In this document: piece by piece, positions 11,213 through 18,790 of the stretch
How the letters are laid out: each line of letters opens with the position of its first letter
How positions within the stretch are numbered: position 1 is the stretch's first letter
Source: Actinomycetes bacterium
GTDB lineage: Bacteria > Actinomycetota > Acidimicrobiia > Acidimicrobiales > Palsa-688
Reading direction: 5' to 3'
Assembly (NCBI GenBank): GCA_021816565.1
Contig: JAKAXN010000048.1
Location: 1 to 19,299 of the forward strand
DNA: 19,299 bases
Program-made: the position numbers and the translations under genes
The notes under the pieces: model-generated
What the model saw: only the letters and a program-made list of their open reading frames with translations
Databases searched by the model: none
Told to the model about the DNA's origin: nothing

Positions 11213-12546
11213 TGGAGGACCAGCCCGGCCGTTCGGCTTCCGAGCCGGAGGTCCGGGCCGACCGGAGCGAGGAACCCCAGCCGGTGCCTGACACCGGCTG
11301 GGGTTCACCGGTGCCGGCCGAGTACGGCTCGCTGGACGCCCCCCGCCCGCCGGAGCGTCCCCACGAACCGGCCCGGATGGGGAACGGCCTCTTCTCCGCC
11401 TGGTCCCGCACCGGTCCCCGCCGGTCCGCTGACGCTGCTGAGGTCCAGCAAGTTCATGACGGCGCCGGTGCTTCCGACGGCGGCGACGTGCCCGAGCGCC
11501 CCCCGGCGGACGGTCCGAGCCAGGGATGGCTATTCCCGGCCAACGGGACCGGCCACCCGGCGCCAGGCCCCGGATCGACCGCTGACGCCGGAGCGGCCCG
11601 GCCCGACCCGGCAGGTCGCCCGGAGGGGGTCGCCACTGGACCGGTCGCCACTGGGCCGACCACCCCGGCCCCTGACAGCGGCGCCCCCGCCGGTGACCAC
11701 CAGGGCCTTTCCGCCCCGCGGCCAGACGGATCCCGCCCGGGTGATCCCCGGCCGGCCTGGCCGGCCCCGGCGGCAAGCGATGCTCCGACCCAGGCCGTCC
11801 CGGTCACCGGCTCCGGTGCCCGATCACCGGACCGCCCGGCAATCGGCGGATGGGAGATCCCGGCCTCCGCGGCGCCGTCCGCCCCGGCCCCGGCGCCCTC
11901 CGCCTCAGCCCCGGCGCCCTCCGCCTCCGTCCCGGTCGCCGAGCCGGTGCCGGAGCGGGACCCTTACCATCCCGAGCCGGTCACACCCGGGGCCGCGACC
12001 CTCGGCGCGTCCGGGCTGGCCGGCGCCGGGGTTTCGGCCCTGGCCGGGCCGGCCCTGGCCGGGACCGGGGTGGCCGACGGCGGGGCCGGCCTGGCCCGCT
12101 CCGAGTTCAGCGGCCCGCACGACACCTACACCCCGCCCACTCCCTTGCCGCCCCGGCCCCTGCCCCCCGGTCGGCCCGCCCGTCGCCCCGGCCGGGCCCG
12201 GACCCGGATGGTGCTGCGCCATGTAGACGTGGGCACCGTCGCCAAGGTGTCGGTCATGTTCTACCTCCTGGTCCTGGTCGTGATCGTGGTGGCGGCGGTG
12301 CTGCTGTGGGTGGCGGCCGACGTGTTCGGGACACTGCCTTCCATCGAGAAGTCGGTCCGCACCCTGTTCAGCCTGCGGAAGTTCCAGCTGCACGCCGGGG
12401 CGGTGGCCCTCTACACCGGCGCGGCCGGTGTGCTTATCGCTATTGTCGGAACCCTGGCCAACATCGTGCTGGCCCTGATCTACAACCTGATCTCCGACAC
12501 CGTCGGAGGGATCAGGGTGGAACTCGAGAGCTTCAGCCGGGAGTGA
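11212..12546 (+). CDS. DUF3566 membrane protein with long disordered N-terminus
   Basis: 444 residues. About residues 1-330 are Pro/Ala/Gly-rich, of low complexity and predicted disordered. The C-terminus (about 333-444) is the actinobacterial DUF3566 domain: MVLRHVDVGTVAKVSVMF, membrane segment 1 (about 346-368), a loop with LPSIEKSVRTLF, membrane segment 2 (about 401-423) and an end reading LISDTVGGIRVELESF. This gene commonly follows gyrA in actinobacteria; its function is not established. ATG 11212 shares one base with the gyrA stop (TGATG), suggesting coupling. A later in-frame start at ATG 11377 is possible and would leave the perfect hairpin (11272-11306) untranslated. Short tandem repeats at 11628-11657 and 11887-11928 point to growth of the tail by slippage. 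Confidence 0.85.
11272..11306. repeat. Perfect 15-bp inverted repeat just after gyrA
   Basis: GAACCCCAGCCGGTG (11272-11286) and CACCGGCTGGGGTTC (11292-11306) are exact complements around the loop CCTGA. The RNA would form a very stable hairpin 60 nt after the gyrA stop, inside the first 32 codons of the DUF3566 frame (PQPVPDTGWG). No T run follows. It may act as an attenuator, RNA-processing site or transcript-end stabiliser for gyrBA. Confidence 0.6.
11887..11928 (+). repeat. Tandem 21-bp coding repeat in DUF3566 gene
   Basis: Two 21-bp units (11887-11907 and 11908-11928), identical except for the last base, encode the repeated peptide APAPSAS in the disordered tail. They suggest recent duplication by slippage and keep the reading frame. 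Confidence 0.6.
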
Positions 12547-12556
12547 TCTAACCGAG

Positions 12557-12994
12557 ATGCTGGTCCTGAGCCGCCGCCCCGACTCGTCGATCCTGGTCGG
12601 GCACGACGTCACCGTGACGGTGGAGATGGTCGCCGGCGAGGACGTCTGCCTTCGGGTCACCGGCCCCGAGACCCTGACGGTGCAGCGGCTGGACGAGCGT
12701 GAGGTGATCGAGCAGCTGGCCAAGCGCGGCAAGGCCTGGGACGGCGCCAGCATGCACGTGCTGTCGCGGCGGTCCCGGCCCGGTCTTCTCATCAACGGCG
12801 AGGTCGTCGTCGCGGTGCAGGCGGTCAGCAACGACTCGGTGCGCATCGGCATCGAGGCGCCGGCCCACGTGCTGATCTACCGCCAGGAGGTGTACCAGCA
12901 GATGCAGGACGCCAACCGGGCGGCCATGAGCGACGGCGGGGCCGACCTGTCGGGCCTGGCCGGGCTGACCGGACTGAAGCCCAAGGGCCAGTAG
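12557..12994 (+). CDS. csrA: Tandem (two-domain) CsrA-family RNA-binding regulator
   Basis: 145 residues, more than twice the normal 60-75 of CsrA. Copy 1 spans about residues 1-55 and starts MLVLSRRPDSSILVGHDVTV. Copy 2 spans about 66-122 and starts MHVLSRR, continuing with VRIGIEAPAHVLIYRQEVYQ. Both align end to end with CsrA, and both keep the key arginine at copy position 44 (Arg44 and Arg109). Copy 1 has the canonical first half (VGHDVTVTV) but a diverged core (VCLRVTGPETLTVQR); copy 2 has the canonical second half. CsrA normally works as a domain-swapped homodimer that blocks ribosome binding sites, so this chain could fold as a one-chain pseudo-dimer. The tail past copy 2 (about 23 residues) may serve FliW binding. 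It follows the DUF3566 gene by 10 bp and lies near fliW. Confidence 0.85.
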   Translation: MLVLSRRPDSSILVGHDVTVTVEMVAGEDVCLRVTGPETLTVQRLDEREVIEQLAKRGKAWDGASMHVLSRRSRPGLLINGEVVVAVQAVSNDSVRIGIEAPAHVLIYRQEVYQQMQDANRAAMSDGGADLSGLAGLTGLKPKGQ

Positions 12995-12997
12995 CTC

Positions 12998-13036
12998 CCC
13001 GCCAGCCCGGCTGCCTGCCCCGGCCTCCCTGGCGGG
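12998..13036. terminator. Convergent hairpin between csrA and the glycosyltransferase gene
   Basis: CCCGCCAG (12998-13005) pairs perfectly with CTGGCGGG (13029-13036); two CCGG blocks in the 23-nt loop can pair as well. It fills the 46-bp gap between two converging stops, so it may end transcription from both sides. No T tract is present, which is common in actinobacterial terminators. Confidence 0.5.
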
Positions 13037-13040
13037 TGGA

Positions 13041-15431
13041 TCAACCCGGCGGTCCCCAGCGGGTGGCGAAGCGGAGGCGGTTGGCCCGGTGCTGCAGCAC
13101 CGGCCCGGCGCTGTCCTCGAAGCGGGCCGGCAGCACCGGAACCCCCGTACCGGCCGCCGACCACGGGTCCGGGCCCGAGCCGGGGGCGTCAGGCAGCGAC
13201 ACCCGGCTGGCCGGCACGCACACCACCGACCGGCCGGCGGCGGCCAGCGAGAAGCACAGGTCGACGGTCTCGCCCCCCTCCCAGTATCCCTCGTCGAACC
13301 CCCCGGCGGCCTGCAGGTCCGAGCGGCGTACCGCCACCACCGTCCCGGCCAGGGCGTCCACCCGGCGCGGGCCGTCACCTGCCGGGCTGCCGCCCAGGTC
13401 GGTGCCCAGCCACTCCACGTAGGGTCCCCGGGGCGGTGTGCCCCACGGGCGGCGGGCCAGACCGGCGGCCGGGACCCGATCCTCCCGGTCGGGGTCCACG
13501 GTCGCCCCGGCGGAGACGACGGTGCCGTCGGGGCCGACCAGCACCGGCCCGGCGGCGCCGACGCGCCGGTCGCCGTCCAGCACGGCCAACAGCGGCTCCA
13601 GCCAGCCGTGCTCCGGCCGGGCCCCGGCATCCACGAACACCACCACGGGCCCCCCGGCCTGGGCCCATCCCAGGTTGCGGGCCCGGACCGCGCCCACATC
13701 GAGCTCGGTACGGACCACCGCCACCTCGCCGTCGAGGGAGCCGAGCAACATCGACGTGGCGTCCACGCTGCCGGTGTCCACGGCGATCACCTCGAAGGTC
13801 ATCTCCGGCGGGAGGGTCGGGGCCAGGGTCTGCAGGCAGGCGAGGACCCGCTCCGCCCCGCCGCGCGCCAGCAGCACCAGGCTGAAATCCGGCGGCCCGG
13901 CCGGGCGTTTCTTCCACGACACCCGCGGCTCGGCTCCGGCCTCCACGGCGGGGGGGTGCTCACCGAAGCGGCCGGCCAGCTCGGCGGCCGCCTCCAGCCG
14001 CCGCCCGGGAGGTACGGCGGGGTCGGAGGCCACGGCTCGCAGGGGGCACAGCCCATTCAGGCCCTGCCGGCGGAGCCGCTCGGACCAGACCGCCGCGGCG
14101 GGTGGGTCCAGCACCCGGCCGAGCAGGGCGGCGCCGGCCAGGACCGTGACCGCCCCGTCTCCGGGTCGGTCCCCGAAGGACCGCCACAGCCCGTCCAGGA
14201 CCCGACCGGCCCGGGGCGGGTCGAGGCGCAGGGAGGAGGCCACGGCGGCGGGCAGGGACGGGCCGTCCACCGTGTCGGCGATCTCGTCGAGGGAGCGGTC
14301 GGCCCGCTCCAGGGCCTCCACCAGCAGGTCCAGGTCGGCGTCGAGCCTCCCGGTGGCCTTCCAGGACCCCAGGATCACATCGGCGGCCGCACCGGGCCGG
14401 CCGGCGCCGACGAGGGCGGACGCTCTCCACTCGAGCAGCTGCTCCGGCGTGTATCCCCGCCCGTCGTCGTCGCTCACCGGGCCCGCCGTGGCCCCGGTCC
14501 GCTCCAGCAGTAGCAGGGCCTGTTCCGGGAGGTTCCGGGCCAGGCACAGGGCCGCCTCGAGCAGGTCGGCCACCACCGCCTCGGTGCTGGCCGCCCTCAG
14601 CCGGCCGATCAGCTCCTCCGCCTGGCCGAGGCGGTCCAGGCGCAGGGCTATGCGGGCCGCCGCCTCCAGCCCCTGACGCCGGGAGCGGGGGTTGGCGGTG
14701 GTCCCGGCCCCCTTCACCAGGTGACCGAGAGCCTCCTCCGGCCGGTCCGCGGCCCACAGGGCCCGGCCCAGCCACACCAGGGCCAGCCCCCGGTCCCCGA
14801 ACGACGGGTCCTCGACCTCGGCCCGGGCCAGCTCCAGGTTGCGGGCCGCCTTGCCCCGGTCGAGCTCCAGCTCGTGCAGGTACCCGTCGTGGTCCAGCCG
14901 GGCCCCGCGCAGGGCCTGCACCGGGGGGAAGCTCCCGTCGGCCGCAGAGACCAGCTGTTCGTGCAGCCGGCCCTTCCACCGGCAGGACCGGCGCCGGAAC
15001 ACCCGGTCGGCGGTGTGGCGGTAGCCGGAGCCGCGGCCCGATCCGGTGAGGTTGTGTATGGAGACCTGGAGGGCCAGGACCCCCTCCGGGGTGGCCCGGA
15101 GCCGGTCCCGCAGGGCGGCCGGGTCGGGGCACACGAGCTGCTCGTCGGCGTCGATGGAGAGCACCCACTCCCCCCGGCAGTGGGCGGTGGCGGCGTTGCG
15201 GGCCTCGGCGAAGCCGCCCGGCCACGTCCCGGTGACGACCCGGGCGCCGGCCGCCGCGGCCAGGGCCGCGGTGGCGTCGGTCGATCCGGTGTCGTAGACC
15301 ACCACCTCGTCCACCGCCCCCGACACGGAGGCCACACAGCGGGCGATGCGGTCGGCTTCGTCCCGGGCGATCACACAGGCGCTCAGAAGCACCGCGTCCC
15401 CGTCTCCGCTCGTATCGGTCCCGGTGCCCAC
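13041..15431 (-). CDS. Double GT2-domain glycosyltransferase with central helical repeat region
   Basis: 796 residues from GTG 15431. The N-terminal GT2 domain (about 12-200) has SACVIARDEADRI, VYDTGSTDAT (from 46) and the metal/nucleotide-sugar motif DADE (94-97) after FAEARNAAT. The middle (about 200-500) is rich in Leu/Ala/Arg helices and resembles TPR-like repeats. A second GT2 domain (about 510-730) has VIAVDTGSVDATS and VRARNLGWAQAGGPVVVFVDAG, but DAG replaces the usual DxD near residue 600. It ends with GGFDEGYWEGGETVDLCFSLAAAG, typical of GT2 acceptor regions. It is the last gene of the flagellar block, 26 bp after fliW, so flagellin or another surface protein is a likely but unproven acceptor. 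Cell-surface polysaccharide synthesis is the alternative. Confidence 0.82.
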   Translation of the reverse strand: MGTGTDTSGDGDAVLLSACVIARDEADRIARCVASVSGAVDEVVVYDTGSTDATAALAAAAGARVVTGTWPGGFAEARNAATAHCRGEWVLSIDADEQLVCPDPAALRDRLRATPEGVLALQVSIHNLTGSGRGSGYRHTADRVFRRRSCRWKGRLHEQLVSAADGSFPPVQALRGARLDHDGYLHELELDRGKAARNLELARAEVEDPSFGDRGLALVWLGRALWAADRPEEALGHLVKGAGTTANPRSRRQGLEAAARIALRLDRLGQAEELIGRLRAASTEAVVADLLEAALCLARNLPEQALLLLERTGATAGPVSDDDGRGYTPEQLLEWRASALVGAGRPGAAADVILGSWKATGRLDADLDLLVEALERADRSLDEIADTVDGPSLPAAVASSLRLDPPRAGRVLDGLWRSFGDRPGDGAVTVLAGAALLGRVLDPPAAAVWSERLRRQGLNGLCPLRAVASDPAVPPGRRLEAAAELAGRFGEHPPAVEAGAEPRVSWKKRPAGPPDFSLVLLARGGAERVLACLQTLAPTLPPEMTFEVIAVDTGSVDATSMLLGSLDGEVAVVRTELDVGAVRARNLGWAQAGGPVVVFVDAGARPEHGWLEPLLAVLDGDRRVGAAGPVLVGPDGTVVSAGATVDPDREDRVPAAGLARRPWGTPPRGPYVEWLGTDLGGSPAGDGPRRVDALAGTVVAVRRSDLQAAGGFDEGYWEGGETVDLCFSLAAAGRSVVCVPASRVSLPDAPGSGPDPWSAAGTGVPVLPARFEDSAGPVLQHRANRLRFATRWGPPG

Positions 15432-15457
15432 AGCTCCGGGGACCGCTCGGTCCTCGG

Positions 15458-15907
15458 TCAGCCGGCGCCCGGGAGGGGCTGGGCGACCTTGTAGGTGGAG
15501 CGGTGCTGCACGACCTGGGCGGCCGCCCCGGTGCGGCGGTTGATCACGATGGGCCCGAGCAGGTTGGCCGTGGCCGGCAGCGGCGGGCGGGGCACGGTGA
15601 TGAGCACCAGGGTGACCACGTCCTCGGCGGCGGTGATGCCCAGGCCGGCCTGGTGCTCGTCGTCGATCTCCACGCTGTAGTCGGGGAACAGCAGGCCCGG
15701 CTCCACCACCGTGAAGCTGATCTCCGGCTCACCCAGGGACCGCAGCCGGCGGAACGGGCGCAGGGTCTCGCCCAGGTCCTCCAGGCGGAACCGCCGGGCT
15801 GTCGGGAAGCCGGGAAGCCCGGCCTCGAACTCGATGACCTCGAGTGGCGCGCCGCCCGGATCCGTCACGGAACCGAACTCCGTCGCATCGGTGAAGGTTA
15901 ATGACAT
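15458..15907 (-). CDS. fliW: Flagellar assembly factor FliW
   Basis: 149 residues, normal for FliW. Conserved segments are VIEFEAGLPGF (24-34), ISFTVVEPGLLFPDYSVEI (63-81) and ATANLLGPIVINRRTG (112-127) followed by AAQVV. FliW binds newly made flagellin and also binds CsrA without competing for its RNA site, lifting CsrA repression of flagellin mRNA (partner switching known from Bacillus and Campylobacter). A GGGAG site sits 7 nt before ATG 15907. It lies 13 bp after flgL in the flagellar block. Its likely partner is the unusual tandem CsrA about 2.5 kb away on the opposite strand. Confidence 0.95.
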   Translation of the reverse strand: MSLTFTDATEFGSVTDPGGAPLEVIEFEAGLPGFPTARRFRLEDLGETLRPFRRLRSLGEPEISFTVVEPGLLFPDYSVEIDDEHQAGLGITAAEDVVTLVLITVPRPPLPATANLLGPIVINRRTGAAAQVVQHRSTYKVAQPLPGAG

Positions 15908-15920
15908 TGGAGGGCTCCCG

Positions 15921-16844
15921 TCACAGGTATTGGACCAATGAGTGCGACTCGATCTGAGCGGTCGCCCACAGCCCGGTCTGGTAGGTCTGCTGATCCTGGG
16001 TCAGCTGCGTGGTCGCCTGGGCCACGTTGACGCTGTCCTCGGCCGACAGCTGGCTCTGCAGCGCCGCCTGGGCGTTGGTCGCCTGCGTGGCGAAACCCTG
16101 CATCCGCTGGTAGTTGGCGCCGAGCTCGGCGGCCTGGGTCGACACCGTCGACATGGCGGAGTCCAGGCTGGCCAGGTCGGTGGTCTGGGCCTTCTTCAGC
16201 GACGCCGGGGTGCCGGTGTTGATGTCGGTGATCAGGGTGTCGAGCACCCCGCCCGGTGCCAAGAGGCCGGTGGACCCGCTGCCGAACACCGTGGGCCCGG
16301 TGACCGACGCCGGGACCTGCACGCCGGGGGCGACGGTGCGGGTGGGGGCGCTGCCGCCACCCACGTAGTTGCCTGCCTGGTCGTAGGCGGTGGACACGTT
16401 GCCGGTACCGCTGAATATGGCCTGACCGCCGTAGGTGGTGTTGGCCAGGCCCAGGATCTGCTGCTTGATGGCCTGCAGCTGGGTCGCCGCCCCGACGATG
16501 GCCCCGGGCTGGCCGCTCAGCATCTGCCCGGAGAGGGCCAGGACCGTCTGGCGGGCTGTCTGCAGGTTGGACATCACCGAGTTGAGGGTGGAGTTGCCGA
16601 GCGACAGCCAGCCCAGCCCGTCCGACGCGTTGGTCGCGTACTGGGTGGCCCGGTTGAGCCCGGCGTTCAGCTGCATGATGGAGTTGGCCGCCGCCGGGTT
16701 GTCCGAGGGGGAGTTGACCAGGTTGCCGGTGGACAGCTGCTGTTCCAGGGTGGCCTGCTGGTTCTGGTCGGTGGTCAGGTTGGAGACCATCTGGTCGGCG
16801 ATCATGGTGGGGGTGTAGGAGATGGCTGTCAGGTTCATGCTCAT
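15921..16844 (-). CDS. flgL: Flagellar hook-filament junction protein FlgL (HAP3)
   Basis: 307 residues from ATG 16844 with a GAGGAA site about 7 nt upstream; ATG 16838, two codons later, is also possible. The N-terminal flagellin-like coiled coil has LEQQLSTGNLVNSPSDNPAAA (33-53), the SPSDNPAAA motif being typical of FlgL and flagellins. A middle region carries TYGGQAIFSGTGNVSTAYD, as in other FlgL proteins. The C-terminal helix ends TGLWATAQIESHSLVQYL. FlgL caps the hook side of the filament with FlgK. The much longer open frame extending to 18413 is an accident of GC-rich DNA overlapping flgK. It lies between flgK (17-bp gap) and fliW (13-bp gap). Confidence 0.92.
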   Translation of the reverse strand: MSMNLTAISYTPTMIADQMVSNLTTDQNQQATLEQQLSTGNLVNSPSDNPAAANSIMQLNAGLNRATQYATNASDGLGWLSLGNSTLNSVMSNLQTARQTVLALSGQMLSGQPGAIVGAATQLQAIKQQILGLANTTYGGQAIFSGTGNVSTAYDQAGNYVGGGSAPTRTVAPGVQVPASVTGPTVFGSGSTGLLAPGGVLDTLITDINTGTPASLKKAQTTDLASLDSAMSTVSTQAAELGANYQRMQGFATQATNAQAALQSQLSAEDSVNVAQATTQLTQDQQTYQTGLWATAQIESHSLVQYL

Positions 16845-16861
16845 GGCACCGTTCCTCGCTC

Positions 16862-18232
16862 TCAGACCGCGGCCAGCAGGGACTGCACCGCGCCGGCCAC
16901 CGTGGAGATGACCTTGGCCGCGGCCTGGTAGGACTGCTGGAAGTTCATAAGGTTGACCAGCTGCTGGTTGGGGTCCACCCCGGTGACCGCCTGCAGGTTC
17001 TGCTGGGCCGCGTTGGCCACCGATGTGGACGACTGCACCTGGTTGTTCACCGCGCTGACCTGGTTGCCGACCTTCTGCACCAGGGCCCGGTAGGCGACGT
17101 CGGGTCCGCCCGCCGAGTTCCACAGGTTGGCCAGCGCCTGGGCGTTGGAGCCGTCGTTGACCGCGGCGTTCGGGTTGGTGGGGGTGTCGGGGACACCGGA
17201 GGCGGCTATCTGCGTGGGGTCGGAGACGACGGCCGGGTTGACGCCGATCCCCGATGCCGTGCTGCCCGTGAACAGCGGCTGGCCGGCGGCCCCGGTGGTG
17301 GTGTAGCCCGACGTCAGCTGGTTGTTGACGGTGGAGGCCAGGGCGCTGGCCACCCCGTCGAGCTGGTTCTGGTAGTCGGGCAGGTACTGGTTGACGGCGG
17401 CCAGCAGGCCGGCCGCGGTGCCGGAGCTGGTCGACAGGGAGATGCCGCTGGTGTGGGCCACCAGGAGGGTCTGCGGGGTGCCGGAGGCGGTGGTGGTGTG
17501 GGCCAGGTCGAGGGTGTCGGCCCAGCTGCCCTGGACGACGGGGACCCCGCCCACCTTGACCTGGTAGGTGCCGTCCGACTGGACCGAGCCGGTGGCCCCG
17601 ACGTCCTTGGACAGCTGGCTCATCAGCTGGTTGCGCTGGTCTATCAGCGAGTTGGGGTTCTGACCGCTGTTCTGGGCGGAGAAGATCTGTGAGTTGAGGG
17701 TGGCCACCTGGCCCAGGAGGCTGTTGGCCTCGCCGACCACCCCGCCGAGCTGCGTGGACGCGTTGGCCGACGTGGTGGCCAGCTGCTGGGACGCCTGGTT
17801 GAGGTCGCTCACCAGGTTCTGGGCCTGGTTGACGACCTGGAGGCGGGCCGCCGGGTCGCTCGGGTTGTTGGCGATGCTGTCCCAGGACTGCCAGAAGTTG
17901 GACAGGTCCGAGGCCAGGCCGGTGGAGGAGGGCTCCTGGAAGGTCAGCTGGGCCTGGGAGAGGACCTGCTGCAGGGCCGTGTTCTGCGACAGGCCCCCCT
18001 GGGCCTGCTGGACGTGGGAGACCGCCAGGGCGTCGTTGGCCTGCGTGACCGACGTGACCCGCACACCGTCGCCGACGCCCAGCGGGTCGCCGCCGGGGTT
18101 GGTGACCAGGTTGGCGGTCTGGGCCACGTACCCGGGGGTGTTGGCGTTGGACAGGTTCTGGGCGATGGTGTCCATGGCCGTCTGGGCGGCGTCGATGCCG
18201 GTGGCGGCGATGTTGAAGCTGACGTTGGACAT
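16862..18232 (-). CDS. flgK: Flagellar hook-associated protein FlgK (HAP1)
   Basis: 456 residues from ATG 18232, on the short side for FlgK, mainly through a reduced middle region. The N-terminus FNIAATGIDAAQTAMDTIAQ followed by NLSNANTPGYVAQ is the flagellar rod/hook family signature, and EANSLLGQVATLNSQIFSAQ and SLIDQRNQLMSQLSKDVGA are characteristic FlgK segments. The C-terminus has VDPNQQLVNLMNFQQSYQAA and ends VQSLLAAV. It forms the first hook-filament junction ring and is exported by the flagellar type III system with the chaperone FlgN. The flgN stop lies 5 nt upstream, so translation is probably coupled; no strong ribosome binding site is seen. A longer frame up to 18613 runs through flgN and is rejected. 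Confidence 0.94.
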   Translation of the reverse strand: MSNVSFNIAATGIDAAQTAMDTIAQNLSNANTPGYVAQTANLVTNPGGDPLGVGDGVRVTSVTQANDALAVSHVQQAQGGLSQNTALQQVLSQAQLTFQEPSSTGLASDLSNFWQSWDSIANNPSDPAARLQVVNQAQNLVSDLNQASQQLATTSANASTQLGGVVGEANSLLGQVATLNSQIFSAQNSGQNPNSLIDQRNQLMSQLSKDVGATGSVQSDGTYQVKVGGVPVVQGSWADTLDLAHTTTASGTPQTLLVAHTSGISLSTSSGTAAGLLAAVNQYLPDYQNQLDGVASALASTVNNQLTSGYTTTGAAGQPLFTGSTASGIGVNPAVVSDPTQIAASGVPDTPTNPNAAVNDGSNAQALANLWNSAGGPDVAYRALVQKVGNQVSAVNNQVQSSTSVANAAQQNLQAVTGVDPNQQLVNLMNFQQSYQAAAKVISTVAGAVQSLLAAV

Positions 18233-18237
18233 GTGGT

Positions 18238-18762
18238 CTACACCCGGGCGTCGAAGCTGCCGCTGGACGGGGTGTTGCTGCGCACCGCCCCGCCGGTGGA
18301 GTCGTAGGTGGGCACCGCGCCGAGGAGCGCCAGGGCGTCGTTGGTGGCGGCCAGGCCGTGGGCCAGCAGCTCGCGGTTCTGGCGGGAGCAGCGCCGCACC
18401 TGGTCCAGGACATCGCGCAGGTCCCGCTGGCGCTGCAGGAGCCTCTGGCAGGTCAGCTCGTCTCTGACCTTCTCGGCCAGCACGCTCAGGGTGGATCCGG
18501 GAGCCAGTCCGTGGTCGGCGTGGACGAGAGCGGCCACCTCCTCGCGGCGCCGGCCGATGCCGGTCAGTTCCCGCACCGCGGACTCGACCTCGGAGGTGCA
18601 GGCGGTCAGCCACCTGTGCTCGCCGGAGCTGAGGACCATGTGCTGCTCGCGCAGCTTGAAGAGCAGGTACTCCAACGCCGCCTGCTCCTCGGTCAGACAG
18701 TCGATGAGATCGGCGCAGCCGGCGCCGGCCGGCTGGTTGGCGCCGGTGGACGGGTCGGTCAT
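18238..18762 (-). CDS. flgN: FlgN-type export chaperone
   Basis: 174 residues from ATG 18762, with GGGAGC 6 nt upstream. The protein is almost all helical: LIDCLTEEQAALEYLLFKLREQHMVL (from about 19) is typical of FlgN, and a second long helix (about 100-150) contains LLQRQRDLRDVLDQVRRCSRQ and NRELLAHGLAATNDALALLG. FlgN binds the C-terminal helices of FlgK and FlgL and delivers them to the flagellar export gate. It sits directly before flgK (5-nt gap), as in many flagellar operons. The tail (VRSNTPSSGSFDARV) is probably flexible. The assignment relies on the helical pattern and position, as FlgN sequences are poorly conserved. Confidence 0.85.
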   Translation of the reverse strand: MTDPSTGANQPAGAGCADLIDCLTEEQAALEYLLFKLREQHMVLSSGEHRWLTACTSEVESAVRELTGIGRRREEVAALVHADHGLAPGSTLSVLAEKVRDELTCQRLLQRQRDLRDVLDQVRRCSRQNRELLAHGLAATNDALALLGAVPTYDSTGGAVRSNTPSSGSFDARV

Positions 18763-18790
18763 GGTTGCTCCCGGTTCGCTCGTGGAGAGT

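Noticed and set aside
15921..18413. 830-codon frame ending in FlgL
   Set aside because: Only the last 307 residues are FlgL; the upstream part is Pro/Gly/Arg-rich out-of-frame translation of flgK. It is not a fusion.
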